From Methanosarcina sp. DH2 (lineage in GTDB: Archaea; Halobacteriota; Methanosarcinia; Methanosarcinales; Methanosarcinaceae), in NCBI RefSeq assembly GCF_020804225.1, contig NZ_WJBI01000004.1, positions 243,175-287,500 on the forward strand: a DNA stretch of 44,326 nt. The letters run 5' to 3'. The position numbers and the translations under genes are program-made. The notes beneath the pieces are model-generated. The model was not told where the DNA came from, made no database searches, and was given only the letters and a program-made list of their open reading frames with translations. Numbering within the stretch: position 1 is the first letter of the stretch; each line of letters begins with the position of its first letter. Below are positions 1-9,910 of this stretch, one piece after another.

Positions 1-330
1 GGGAATAGCCGGAACTGTCAGGTACAAACTTTCTGAACTTAGACTATAAGGTTCTTCGAAGAAGTTTCGAAGGTAAAAGTTTGAACGGTGAACAGTAGAG
101 CTTGACTGAGTATCTCGCAACTGAAGGTTGTGAAACCTATTGCAAAATGCTCTGTAGACGAGCTTTCGGTAGCTTGCTACTGGAAATCTACGATAAACAG
201 GCTTATTGAGGAATTGAGGATCTTTGAGATCCGAAGCCATATGAGATAATGTACTCGTAGGAAGCTTATCCCTCGAAACTGAGCCGGAAGGCGAAGAATT
301 CAGGGAGGAGTAGTTCACTAGTATTGCGAT
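1..330 (+). ncRNA. Structured RNA-like segment, possibly 5' part of a group II intron
   Basis: There is no convincing ORF here, but there are several close-set perfect hairpins. GGATCT/AGATCC pairs at 218-232. GTAGC/GCTAC at 169-180 is nested inside GTAGA/TCTAC (154-158 with 187-191). A GCC-GGAA-GGC stem capped by a GNRA-type tetraloop (283-292) is enclosed by CTGA/TCAG (279-282 with 300-303). The base composition is more even than in the AT-rich DNA that follows from about 350. Methanosarcina genomes are known to carry group II introns, and the string of small helices resembles domain I of such a ribozyme. I see no domain V and no reverse transcriptase, so this would be a truncated copy or one cut by the window edge. 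The strand is assumed. Another structured RNA is equally possible. Confidence 0.35.
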
Positions 331-665
331 TCCGAAGTATGTTCACAAAAGTTGAAGTTTGAATATATACAATGGTCACCCATTTTCCCACTAAATAAGG
401 GATTTATTTTGGAATCGAAGCACTAGTATTTCCTAATTCCATCTTAAAGTCTCGATATTTACCTCTTTTAATGATATTCTCATTTTATCTCCAGAGTTTA
501 TACTGTTAAGGACCTAACCCATTACATATTTAGAGAAAACAATAGTCTCGGAAGTAAACACTTTCATCCAGCTCCCCCAATGGTTAATACCTTCAAAGTA
601 TAATCTTCTTCTAAGATTCAATCTTCCATATTCGCTATATCCATTTAAACGACCGAGGTTCTCCT
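331..665. other. AT-rich intergenic stretch with a 10-bp direct repeat
   Basis: No gene is visible. The 10-mer CACTAGTATT occurs at 316-325 and again at 421-430, each followed within a few bases by ATTCC. This could be a short duplication left by an insertion or excision, but no element end is recognisable. The last part carries the ribosome binding site of the next gene (GAGGTT at 655-660). Confidence 0.4.
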
Positions 666-1478
666 TTGAGACGAGAAAAAGAAAAAATTGCAATCCTTGT
701 CAGAGCTACCCCGGAGAAAAGCAAACGGGATGGGGACGGGCATGCTGTGGGAGTGACCGGCATCAACAAAGATGGAGAACTCCTCAGGCTTTATCCCCTC
801 AGGTTCAGGTACGGCGAAGGACTGGTGGATTTCAGGAGGAATGACCTGCTTGAGGTTACGGTTACAAAGCCTGAGAATGACCCGAGGCTGGAAAGCAGGA
901 AAGTCCTTGATTACGTTAACCTGAAACAGCCCGCAAAAGATAGGGGGATAAAAGAGCTTATCCTGCCACTGGTAACTTCTTTAGAAAGACTGAATATTGA
1001 AGGGGTAAGTCTGGGAGTGATAAAGCCGGAGCTTCTGAATATTGAGGTTAAAGTAAACAGCATCGAAACCTATGACCGGCAGCAGTACTTTAATATGATG
1101 GGAGATTTCCTGGAAAAAGGGGAAAAATCCAGAATGCCTGTAGAGGTTAAGTACACTTTCAGGTGCGAGGGGGAAGAAGCTTGCAGGGGGCATAAAATTG
1201 TCCTGCTTGACTGGGAACTCAATGAAACCGTACGGAATATTGTAAGGCAAGAAAGGAAACCCGGAGCTGTGGAAAAGAAAATAAAAGAACAGCTCTTTGA
1301 ACGTTTGAAAGAAAGAGAACTTTACTTTATAATGGGAACCCATTTCATATCTGGAACCTGGATGATTACAGGGATTTTCTGTCCTGAAAAAGAGGGAGGA
1401 CAGAGCAGAATCTTTGATTTTAAGCGGGAGAAAACAGTTAATGAAATGGAAACAGAGCAACCTGCATTAAACAGATAA
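666..1478 (+). CDS. Uncharacterised conserved protein (270 aa)
   Basis: The start is TTG at 666, chosen because GAGGTT lies 5 bases upstream. The protein is soluble, with no signal peptide or membrane segment. The N-terminal third reads like a small beta-rich domain, including 'GVTGINKDGELLRLYPLRFR'. The middle is helical. Near the C-terminus are Cys-x4-Cys-x2-His (about residues 166-175), then 'LLDWELNE', and finally 'YFIMGTHFISGTWMITGIF'. From memory, this order (an '..RLYP..FR' start, a Cys/His-DWE stretch, then a GT-H...W-I-G-F ending) matches a family of uncharacterised bacterial and archaeal proteins of similar length. I know no function for it. The Cys/His set could bind a metal. It stands alone, with a purine-rich spacer behind it. 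Confidence 0.75.
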   Translation: MRREKEKIAILVRATPEKSKRDGDGHAVGVTGINKDGELLRLYPLRFRYGEGLVDFRRNDLLEVTVTKPENDPRLESRKVLDYVNLKQPAKDRGIKELILPLVTSLERLNIEGVSLGVIKPELLNIEVKVNSIETYDRQQYFNMMGDFLEKGEKSRMPVEVKYTFRCEGEEACRGHKIVLLDWELNETVRNIVRQERKPGAVEKKIKEQLFERLKERELYFIMGTHFISGTWMITGIFCPEKEGGQSRIFDFKREKTVNEMETEQPALNR

Positions 1479-1506
1479 AAAAGAAAATTAAAAGGAAGTT
1501 TAAAAC

Positions 1507-1542
1507 CTGAAAGGAAACTGAAAGGAAACTGAAAGGAAACTG
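1507..1542. repeat. Short tandem repeat, 11-bp unit x3
   Basis: The unit TGAAAGGAAAC is repeated head to tail three times in the gap between the first two genes. It is a simple purine-rich repeat with no sign of coding function. Confidence 0.8.
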
Positions 1543-1588
1543 AGAGAAATTAAAAGGTTCTGCTCAATTCTGCAAACGGGAGTGAGGA

Positions 1589-1599
1589 GTTATAAATAC
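1589..1599 (+). promoter_or_regulatory. TATA-type promoter element of the PEGA gene
   Basis: TATAAATA at 1591-1598 matches the archaeal TATA box. Transcription would start near 1617-1625. That places the only usable initiation region downstream, around 1647, and excludes any in-frame codon before it. Confidence 0.5.
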
Positions 1600-1646
1600 C
1601 AGTTGCTAGAAACAAAGACCCATCATTTAAAACGAAGGGATTCCCT

Positions 1647-2666
1647 ATAAAAAGTAAACCTGATATTAAACCAAGACTTAAACAGAAAGACTTCAGAAAA
1701 GCCCCTATCTACATAGTTATTTCCTTACTGATACTTACCTTAGCTATCAGCCCCGTATTTGCGAATACATCAACCGTAGGTCCCGGACAGAACAATTCCG
1801 CAGGTATAGAGACTGAAAACCCAGCTGCAGAGGAAAAAGGGAGTTTCGGGAAAATCAAAATCATAACAATTCCAAACGGCTCTGAGATCTACATAAATGA
1901 AAAGGCTGCGGGAAAAACACCTGCCCTTATAGAAGGAGTACCGCCTGGTTTTTACGAGGTGGTGCTGAGGCAGGAGGGATATGATGATGTTTTTGCGCGG
2001 GTGTTTGTTAAAGCCGGGGAGACAACTTCAATCTCAAAAAAACTCCGTGTAAACGAGAGAGTATACAGCATTTCTTCAAGCCCCTCCGGAGCAAGTGTCT
2101 ACCTCGACGGAAAGTATAAAGGAGTGACTCCTGTCGTATTTCACGCAGCCGAAGGACAGTATAAACTAACTATAAAGAAGACCGGATACAGCGTGGTTTC
2201 AAAAGAGGTCGATGCCTCTGGGGAGACAGCAATTGTGCTGGAGGAAAAACTTCACCTCAGTCTCTTTACCTACTTTGTTGCAAGCCTGGTTCTGCTGGCT
2301 TCAGGCATTGTTATAAAAAGAAACCCCGAAAAGCTAAAGTTTAAATCCCCGAGAAAAACTCCGGCAGGCGGCAGGGGACTGGAAAAATTTCAGAGAGGAT
2401 CAGGGGAAAAAGATGAAAATTTGATGGTGAGGGAAGAAACCTCTTTTGCTGGCGAAAAAAAGAGTAAAACAGAAATCAGAAAAGAGAAAGCCGGAGATAA
2501 ATTAGAAGAAACAATCAGTGAAACAGACATAAAAGAAGATAAAAAACCAGTTTGGGAAAATGAAAAATTGCATGGGAAATCGTCAGTACCTGATAATCTG
2601 GTAGAACTGGAAAGCTTTTCGGAATCAAGTTTAGAGTACACACTAAAAAAGAAAAAGAAAGACTGA
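1647..2666 (+). CDS. PEGA-domain membrane protein with non-canonical or damaged start
   Basis: An open frame runs from a stop at 1593 to 2666. From the first possible residues it encodes a basic stretch, a hydrophobic segment (about residues 20-39, ending 'SPVFA', signal-peptide or anchor like), and a Thr/Asn-rich linker. Two PEGA repeats follow (about 63-110 and 130-180, with 'IPNGSEIYINEKAAGKTP' and 'SSPSGASVYLDGKYKGVTP'). A second membrane span (about 201-222) leads into a Lys/Glu-rich tail of about 110 residues. PEGA domains are surface beta modules, so the repeats should face outward and the tail the cytoplasm. There is no ATG, GTG or TTG between 1593 and the signal sequence. ATA at 1647, seven bases after AAGGGA, is my best guess at the start; the alternative is a frameshift. 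The first GTG (1959) would cut the first PEGA repeat. Confidence 0.7.
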   Translation: MKSKPDIKPRLKQKDFRKAPIYIVISLLILTLAISPVFANTSTVGPGQNNSAGIETENPAAEEKGSFGKIKIITIPNGSEIYINEKAAGKTPALIEGVPPGFYEVVLRQEGYDDVFARVFVKAGETTSISKKLRVNERVYSISSSPSGASVYLDGKYKGVTPVVFHAAEGQYKLTIKKTGYSVVSKEVDASGETAIVLEEKLHLSLFTYFVASLVLLASGIVIKRNPEKLKFKSPRKTPAGGRGLEKFQRGSGEKDENLMVREETSFAGEKKSKTEIRKEKAGDKLEETISETDIKEDKKPVWENEKLHGKSSVPDNLVELESFSESSLEYTLKKKKKD

Positions 2667-2778
2667 TTAGAAATAATTATTGGGGAAGGTTGATTAGAAA
2701 CTTGCCAAAAAATTAGTTAGAAAAATAATTGGAAAGGTTGATAATCATAGGTTGCCTGATTTATGGTTCAGGAAGCCC

Positions 2779-3963
2779 TCACCCATCAAGTTCTTTTACC
2801 AGAAAAGCTTCCAGGCGGTCCATACCTTCTGCAATATTTTCCAGGCTGTTGGCATAGGAAAAACGCAGATAGCCTTCTGCTCCGTTTCCGAAGTCTATGC
2901 CAGGAGTTACCGCCACACCTGCCTCGTTGAGAATCCGGCGGCTCAGTTCAAGAGAATCGTTGCTGAACTTGCGGGCATCAGCAAGGACATAAAAAGCTCC
3001 CAGTGGCTCTCTGCGAACTTCGAGCCCCATGCCAAGAAGTCTTTTAAGCATGTACTGGCGGCGTATATTGTAGGTCTGAACCATCTCGACAACGTGTTCC
3101 TGGGAACCTTTCAGGGCTGCAATACCTGCCTCCTGCACAAAAGAGTTAGCGCAGATAAAGAAGTTCTGGTGAATTTTCTGGATCGCGCGTACACATTCAG
3201 TGGGGCAGATAATATAGCCGAGCCTCCAGCCAGTCATTGCATACAGTTTGGAAAAGCCGTTCAGAACAAAGGCATTTTTAGTATATTCCAGAATACTGTG
3301 TTCCTCTCCGCTATAGATTAAACCCTGGTAGATTTCGTCCGAAACAACAGGAATGCCTCTTTCATCCGCTATAGCGGCAAGACCCTGCAGGCTTTCAGGA
3401 GACATAACATGTCCTCCGGGATTTGAAGGACTGTTAATAAGGATGGCTTTCGTATTCGGGCTCAGACACTGCCTTACTGTTTCCGGTTCAAGAGCAAAGC
3501 CGTTTGTCTCGCTCGTATAGACAAAAACAGGGGTCCCGCCCAGATACTTTACGAAATTCGGATAGCAGGCATAATGGGGGTTAGACATAATTACTTCGTC
3601 CCTCTTTTCAAGCAGAGCCATAAAAACCATCAGGAGACCAGGGCTTGTTCCGGAAGTGACAACAATCTGATTCGGATTCAGGTCAACTCCAAACTTCCGG
3701 TAATAAGACTCAACTATTGCCTCTCTCAGGGCAGGGAGTCCCTGGCTGTGAGTGTATTTTGTAAGCCCCTGGCCAATCGCAGCACAGGCAGCCTCACATA
3801 TATGGGGGGCGGTAGGAAAATCAGGCTCTCCGACCTCGAGGTGGATTATATGCCTGCCCTGAGCTTCCAGGGCCTTGGCACTTTCCAGTACTTCCATCAC
3901 ATAGAAAGGAGGGATATCTTCTGATTTTTTTGATAGGATGCATTCGGAATTCATTGAAAACAT
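2779..3963 (-). CDS. Class I/II pyridoxal-phosphate aminotransferase
   Basis: The protein has 394 residues, the usual length of class I aminotransferases. Landmarks appear in family order: 'EVGEPDFPT' near residue 43, 'TSGTSPGL' (103-110, phosphate-binding turn), 'NSPSNPGG' (177-184), 'VSDEIY' (207-212), the PLP lysine in 'NGFSKLYAMTGWR' (Lys239), and a C-terminal arginine region ('YLRFSYANS') expected to bind the substrate carboxylate. It should transfer an amino group between an amino acid and a 2-oxo acid. Aspartate, alanine or aromatic substrates are all possible and the sequence does not decide. The ATG at 3963 follows AAGG, and TTTTTATAG upstream could be its TATA box. It is transcribed convergently with the PEGA gene and is not obviously in an operon. 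Confidence 0.92.
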   Translation of the reverse strand: MFSMNSECILSKKSEDIPPFYVMEVLESAKALEAQGRHIIHLEVGEPDFPTAPHICEAACAAIGQGLTKYTHSQGLPALREAIVESYYRKFGVDLNPNQIVVTSGTSPGLLMVFMALLEKRDEVIMSNPHYACYPNFVKYLGGTPVFVYTSETNGFALEPETVRQCLSPNTKAILINSPSNPGGHVMSPESLQGLAAIADERGIPVVSDEIYQGLIYSGEEHSILEYTKNAFVLNGFSKLYAMTGWRLGYIICPTECVRAIQKIHQNFFICANSFVQEAGIAALKGSQEHVVEMVQTYNIRRQYMLKRLLGMGLEVRREPLGAFYVLADARKFSNDSLELSRRILNEAGVAVTPGIDFGNGAEGYLRFSYANSLENIAEGMDRLEAFLVKELDG

Positions 3964-4193
3964 AAAAGACCTTCTGAAAAGCGATTACTATAAAAACCAC
4001 GGGTAGAAGCAAGTAATATCACTAAGTATGTACCTAAAACTGCGTATGCTTTCAATATTTAAATATTCTGTGGGAAAAATAAAGAGTCAGAACTGAGGAA
4101 ATATAAAGAAAAAAATCCCGGAATGAGTTTACAAGAAAAAAGCTAACTCCCTCAACTGGATAGATCTATAGAAACTTAATCCTCCATAGCAAC

Positions 4194-4838
4194 TTAATCT
4201 TCAGGCATTATTTTTTCAACTACCTCCACATCAGGCCCATCCCAGCCCTGATCTTCAAGTTTTTTTGCAAAATCACGCTGAAAGGCCTGGAATTTTTCAA
4301 CGCTTTCAGGGACAATATTGAGGAAATCGTAGTCTCCATAAGCTCCCGTAAAGAAGGAGGCAACTGTTTCTTCAAATTTTTCCTCTATCCTCTGCGGGTA
4401 CCAGAACCCGTATTGAGAAAGCAAAACAAAGTTAGGGTCAGGTACAGGAGCTTCTTCCGGATAGATATAGAAACCTATAAAGATTTCTTCTCCGGACTTT
4501 GCAAGGACCAGTTTCTTTTCGAACTCCGGTTTCTGAAGTTTGAGAAACCATTCTCCCTTTAAAAGTTCTTCAGGCGCGTTAATAACACCATGAGCTTTCA
4601 GAATTCTTTCAGCTATTTGCTGGATCTCCAGGATCATGCTCTTACGCTGTTCCTCAGGCATATTCAGGCAGGATGTACAGAATTCTTCTGAGAGAATTCC
4701 TGTGTATTGAGTACCAGTTTCTTTTTCCCGCCTCTTACCCTCGTCAGCCTCTTTTTCGTAAGCTTTTTCAGGATTTTTCGCATTCCTCTTTGTTTCAGCC
4801 CTGACAGGCAGTATCTCGGCATCAGGATATTCTACCAT
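4194..4838 (-). CDS. Hypothetical protein (214 aa)
   Basis: I do not recognise the family. The start at 4838 is preferred over the upstream ATGs because GGGGGTG sits six bases before it; those earlier codons lie in the promoter/leader. The N-terminal 45 residues are Lys/Glu-rich and probably disordered. Then comes a Cys-x2-Cys pair ('EEFCTSCLN') and a folded, acidic C-terminal half rich in aromatics ('FIGFYIYPEE', 'QYGFWYPQRIEEKFEE'). There is no signal peptide or membrane segment. The transporter gene downstream shares its strand but starts about 750 bases away, so co-transcription is not implied. Confidence 0.7.
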   Translation of the reverse strand: MVEYPDAEILPVRAETKRNAKNPEKAYEKEADEGKRREKETGTQYTGILSEEFCTSCLNMPEEQRKSMILEIQQIAERILKAHGVINAPEELLKGEWFLKLQKPEFEKKLVLAKSGEEIFIGFYIYPEEAPVPDPNFVLLSQYGFWYPQRIEEKFEETVASFFTGAYGDYDFLNIVPESVEKFQAFQRDFAKKLEDQGWDGPDVEVVEKIMPED

Positions 4839-4955
4839 GATTAGCACCCCCGTTAATGTATATAGGACGGAGATGCCCATAAGCATTGGTATTCAGTTTC
4901 CAAACATAATCCGGAGCAACTCCTGAACCAAACATGATTCAGGAACTGTACCACT

Positions 4956-5639
4956 TTAACCTTTAACCGGGCCCGCCTCCCTGCTTTCCCCATGACAGGG
5001 GACGTCATCTATGTTTTCAGAAGCAAGCCACCTGACTCCAAGATATACAAACGGAGTATCAAGAAGAGCGAAAGTTACCTTAAGAGCCCAGAGCGGTAAA
5101 ACCATATAAAATACTGAAATGGCATTCATCTCAGGAGTGGAGTGATAGAAAGCAATAAAAATAAAAACGAGAGAATCGAGCAGCTGAGAGACAATTGTAG
5201 AAAGGTTATTTCTGAGCCACAAATACCTGCCATTTGTTTTTTGCTTCCAGAAATTAAAAGCCCAGAGGTCGTGATACTGGCTTATAATAAAAGCGATCAT
5301 ACTTGCCAGGATAAGTCGCATGGAGTTTGAAAAAACACTATTATAAGCCTCACTGTGCAAGTATAGGGATGAAGGGGGCAGCCCTGTACTTACAAACACG
5401 AAAATTACCGCAATACAGAGTGAAAGGAAACCTGCATGTACGAAAACCTTTGTCACTTCTCTCCCCCTCACCTCTTCTACTATATCAGTAATAAGAAAGG
5501 TAGGCGGATATCCGAAAAGGCCGACCGAGGTCACAATGCCGAAAATATCAATTATCTTGCTCCCTAGAAGATTCCCAAGGAGCAGGGAGCTAACGAAAAT
5601 TGTTAGCAAAAGCTGTATTTTATAATCTATGGGTTTCAT
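4956..5639 (-). CDS. yhhQ: YhhQ-family 7-deazapurine (queuosine/archaeosine) precursor transporter
   Basis: The integral membrane protein has 227 residues and about six helices. Its family features are the N-terminal 'LLGNLLGSKIIDIFG', the conserved 'PPTFLITDIVEEVRGRE' with the acidic D-x2-E-E motif after the second helix, and 'QLLDSLVFIFIAF' later on. This is the VUT (DUF165) family. Bacterial YhhQ imports preQ0/preQ1 for queuosine. In an archaeon the likely cargo is a 7-cyano- or 7-aminomethyl-7-deazaguanine used for archaeosine at tRNA position 15; that assignment is inferred. It lies between a hypothetical protein and an RNase H-like gene, all on one strand, with gaps over 100 bases. No strong ribosome binding site precedes the ATG. 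Confidence 0.88.
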   Translation of the reverse strand: MKPIDYKIQLLLTIFVSSLLLGNLLGSKIIDIFGIVTSVGLFGYPPTFLITDIVEEVRGREVTKVFVHAGFLSLCIAVIFVFVSTGLPPSSLYLHSEAYNSVFSNSMRLILASMIAFIISQYHDLWAFNFWKQKTNGRYLWLRNNLSTIVSQLLDSLVFIFIAFYHSTPEMNAISVFYMVLPLWALKVTFALLDTPFVYLGVRWLASENIDDVPCHGESREAGPVKG

Positions 5640-5777
5640 GGATTCTCAGGGTTTTAAATTGGGTTTAAGGGTTGAATATAACAGTATAAGTGGAATAACT
5701 TGATTTCCACAATGCCGACTACTTTAATTTCTACAATACCGTCGCCAAGTTCCGGAAAGATGGAAGTAAAGTATGGG

Positions 5778-5807
5778 CTGCGGGACGCAGAGGGCTGCGA
5801 GGCGCAG
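5778..5807. repeat. Two tandem GC-rich hairpins behind the RNase H-like gene
   Basis: CTGCG-GGA-CGCAG (5778-5790) and CTGCG-AGG-CGCAG (5795-5807) are two perfect 5-bp stems with 3-base loops, four bases apart in an AT-rich gap. They begin five bases beyond the stop codon of the minus-strand gene, so they could end or stabilise its transcript. Confidence 0.65.
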
Positions 5808-5811
5808 AAAA

Positions 5812-6639
5812 TTATTTGAAACGTTCTGCTCTTCTGAAAAGGTTTTGAGGTGACCTGTCCACCTCATCACATATGACTTTATGGGGAATGGAAGAGGGCA
5901 GGATGGAGTATGCCTGGCTATCCGTACCTCGAAGCCCCCATGTCTCGTCTGTGAGCAGGAAGTAGGAGTTTTCAAGCCTGACACCCTTTGATTTAAGGGA
6001 AGAAATGATCTCGGGGTTTGAGAGGTCTTTTCTAATTTCTTCCGCAGCTTTTACCTGAGTGCCAGGACCTCCCTTTTTTACTGGATAAGTACGGTCATCA
6101 GAAAGGGTTTTTTTCATTGTGCGGACTATCAGCCTGTAGCAGGTTTTTTTATTTGAAGACATTTCCGGAACTTTTTCCAGATAAAAAACGCTACTTTCAT
6201 TATGGGCAATATCAGAGAGAATGTCTTCCCTTCTCGAGAAAGATTCCACATCACACGTAGATGTACTCGAGAAAAAAACCGGAAACTTTTTAGACAGGCT
6301 GTCTGCTGCTGCCTGGTTCATCTTCTCGCGGGGGATATACTCGAAGTTAACTCTGGACCCTGACAACTCCTTTTCGATTTCCTTAACCCTTCCCTGAAAG
6401 GCTTTTACGGCTTCAGTAGAATCATTATAAATAATTATTTCCTTATCGCCTTTGGAAAAAATCCTGACAAGTAAGATAGCAAAATTAAGGGCTGCAAGTT
6501 CGCAATCAAGATTATTTTGAGGATCGCCCGGGATTTTAGTTGTTGACTGGTGAACCTGCCTGCCGCTCCGGAGCACCACGCAGCCGATATAGGAATTTTC
6601 ACCTTCATTATAAGACGAGTCACAGTAGACTTCAAGCAT
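5812..6639 (-). CDS. RNase H-like protein with extra C-terminal domain
   Basis: The N-terminal 120 residues show the RNase HI/integrase fold with all four acidic positions in order: Asp7 in 'YCDSSYNEG', Glu47 in 'DCELAAL', Asp73 in 'YNDSTEA' and Asp113 in 'QAAADSLSKK'. It should therefore be able to cleave RNA in RNA:DNA hybrids by two-metal catalysis. It is longer than plain RNase HI, however (275 residues). Residues about 130-275 form a second domain with no family I recognise, ending basic ('RSPQNLFRRAERFK'). The ATG at 6639 is chosen because GGTG lies ten bases upstream; a GTG four codons earlier overlaps that site. It may act on reverse-transcription or R-loop substrates, or be specialised; the sequence alone does not say. 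Confidence 0.78.
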   Translation of the reverse strand: MLEVYCDSSYNEGENSYIGCVVLRSGRQVHQSTTKIPGDPQNNLDCELAALNFAILLVRIFSKGDKEIIIYNDSTEAVKAFQGRVKEIEKELSGSRVNFEYIPREKMNQAAADSLSKKFPVFFSSTSTCDVESFSRREDILSDIAHNESSVFYLEKVPEMSSNKKTCYRLIVRTMKKTLSDDRTYPVKKGGPGTQVKAAEEIRKDLSNPEIISSLKSKGVRLENSYFLLTDETWGLRGTDSQAYSILPSSIPHKVICDEVDRSPQNLFRRAERFK

Positions 6640-7099
6640 TTTTATTTTCACCTTTCTGATAGGAGGAATCTGCAGTAAAATAAAATTGGAGGATTATAAC
6701 AGATAGACTATAGATTAACAGTTATAAATATCGATAGTTACGCTCTTACAAAAATAATGTACTTATGAGAGAAAAAGGTTTTCAGCCTTTACCGGAGTGA
6801 AGAAAACATGAAAAAATAGGATGATAAAGAGAGAAGAGAAAAGAAAAGAAAAGAAGAGAAAAGAAAAAATGAGAGTCTACGGTTCGATTGATGTTAATAT
6901 TAATACAGAGTAGCCTGAATGAAGTATTTTTAGTTAACTTTACTCCGCATCCTGGCGCCGCTTGAGCCGGCGGTTTTTGAGATAGTTAAAGTAAATCTCA
7001 GCAGTACCGTGAAATAGAGCATGAAAATACTGATCATTCAATAGTAGATAGCAAAAAGAAAAAAGAAAAAAAGATGAGAAGAGGAAGAAAAAAGCTGCA
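6640..7099. other. Gene-free spacer with homopurine runs and one hairpin
   Basis: No ORF is credible. Two purine-only runs (about 6820-6873 and 7050-7092, A/G) could form unusual DNA structure. CGCCG/CGGCG at 6956-6972 with loop CTTGAGC, followed by TTTTT at 6974-6978, is an isolated GC-rich stem-loop. It reads as a terminator on the plus strand, where no gene precedes it, so its role is unclear. Confidence 0.5.
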
Positions 7100-8716
<1,617 letters not shown>

Positions 8717-8751
8717 TCACCTGAATTAGGATCAAATATTCTTACTGAGTT

Positions 8752-8783
8752 AAGTCATGATTTATCCAAGTCATGATTTATCT
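8752..8783. repeat. 16-bp direct repeat between groES and groEL
   Basis: AAGTCATGATTTATCC is followed directly by a second copy that differs only in its last base. It lies in the leader of groEL, some 45 bases before its start codon. It could be a pair of binding sites or a chance duplication. Confidence 0.7.
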
Positions 8784-8834
8784 GACATTTTCATATTCCG
8801 GATATAGTACGTTCAGAAGAGGCCTCATTCAATA

Positions 8835-9113
8835 TTATTCTTCAACAACTGTTGCCAGGATATCCTTGAAGTCAACGAAGATGTATTTTTCGTCATCGAG
8901 CTCAACTTCATCGGCCTGGTATCCCCCATAAATTACATGGTCACCCTTTTTCAAAGGGAGTTCTTTCCCGTCTTCGAAGGTCCCCACTGCTATAACGACT
9001 CCTTCTTTCTTCTCCTGCCGTGCAGAGTCCGGGATATAGATCCCGCCTTTAGTCACTTCTTCTTTCTTCTGGTGCTTGAGTAATACTCGTTCGCCAATAG
9101 GTCTGATAATCAC
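8835..9113 (-). CDS. groES: Group I co-chaperonin GroES
   Basis: The protein has 92 residues, the typical length. It starts 'MIIRPIGERVLLK' and carries the mobile-loop region after 'EEVTKGGIYIPDSA', then 'GDHVIYGGYQADEVELDDEKYIFV' (quoted in part) and the closing 'ILATVVEE'. It caps the GroEL chamber. The start is GTG at 9113, placed seven bases after a strong GGAGGA. It is the first gene of the chaperonin unit and is transcribed away from a winged-helix gene. A TATA-like TTTTTAAATAC (minus strand, about 9245-9257) would give a leader near 100 bases, and closer AT-rich boxes exist. Confidence 0.95.
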   Translation of the reverse strand: MIIRPIGERVLLKHQKKEEVTKGGIYIPDSARQEKKEGVVIAVGTFEDGKELPLKKGDHVIYGGYQADEVELDDEKYIFVDFKDILATVVEE

Positions 9114-9336
9114 TCTTTGTTCCTCCTTGTATGTAAGTGACCTCTATATTAGCTGAACATCCACTGGTTACTATAAGTCAGCATGGGATAGATGAATGTA
9201 TTGAGCTGTAAAACGCCCAACTATTTGCATATAGTGTGAAACTTGTATTTAAAAATTACCAGCAAAACGGAAAGAGTTTATTAGCAAAATAAGTATAATT
9301 GCAAAAAAATCGAGATGATATCTACAAATTAAAATA

Positions 9337-9350
9337 AAATATATATACCT
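9337..9350 (+). promoter_or_regulatory. TATA box of the winged-helix gene; probable leaderless transcript
   Basis: An AAATATATATA element lies 23-35 bases before the ATG at 9373. At the normal archaeal spacing, transcription would begin at or very close to the start codon. No Shine-Dalgarno motif is present, so a leaderless mRNA is likely. Confidence 0.55.
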
Positions 9351-9372
9351 GAATCTCTAAAATAGTACACAG

Positions 9373-9780
9373 ATGGTTCAGCAGATTATCCTCAGAAATT
9401 TAGAAAAACCCCGGATAAAGAGCCTTGAAGAAGACCTTTTATGGTTATGTGACAGCTTTGGCTTCTCTTCAGGAAGGGATACAGAAAATACAGCTAACAG
9501 GATAATCTTCAGTCTACTTGAAAACCTCTCAAACGACGAGATAAGTTCATCTGAAGTTCTGGCTGAAGACCTCGATATGAAGATCTCAAGAATAAACCAT
9601 CATCTCCGAAACCTCAATGACTCCGGGCTTCTTTACAGGAAAAAACGCCTGATCTATCTGAGAGGAGGCAGTCTGAAAGCTGCAGTAAGGGAGATGAGGA
9701 AGGATTCGGAAAGGATACTGGATGAACTGGAAAGTATAGCCGAAGAAATAGACTTAATAATGGGCCTCAAAAACAGGTGA
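9373..9780 (+). CDS. Winged-helix transcriptional regulator divergent from groES
   Basis: The protein has 135 residues. An acidic and helical N-terminus leads into a winged helix (about residues 45-100: 'SSEVLAEDLDMKISRINHHLRNLNDSGLLYRKKRLIYLRG', quoted in parts), with recognition-helix and wing features of ArsR/MarR-like archaeal regulators. A C-terminal amphipathic helix (about 103-132) probably forms the dimer interface. It is transcribed divergently from groES across a 259-bp gap, so it may control the chaperonin genes. That is inference from position only, as for the heat-shock regulators Phr and HSR1 of other archaea. I see no ligand-binding cysteines. Confidence 0.85.
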   Translation: MVQQIILRNLEKPRIKSLEEDLLWLCDSFGFSSGRDTENTANRIIFSLLENLSNDEISSSEVLAEDLDMKISRINHHLRNLNDSGLLYRKKRLIYLRGGSLKAAVREMRKDSERILDELESIAEEIDLIMGLKNR

Positions 9781-9910
9781 AGATCAGGATATAAGAAGTA
9801 CTTAAGAAAGACTGCAAACTAATAACAGATTGAAACAAAAGACTGAACAGATTGAAACAAAAGACTGAAACCGGAAAGGAATTCAATAACTATTCCGATT
9901 TACTTTTAGC

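Noticed and set aside
6820-7092. Coding potential of the purine-rich runs
   Set aside because: They translate only to Lys/Arg/Glu strings with no start signal.
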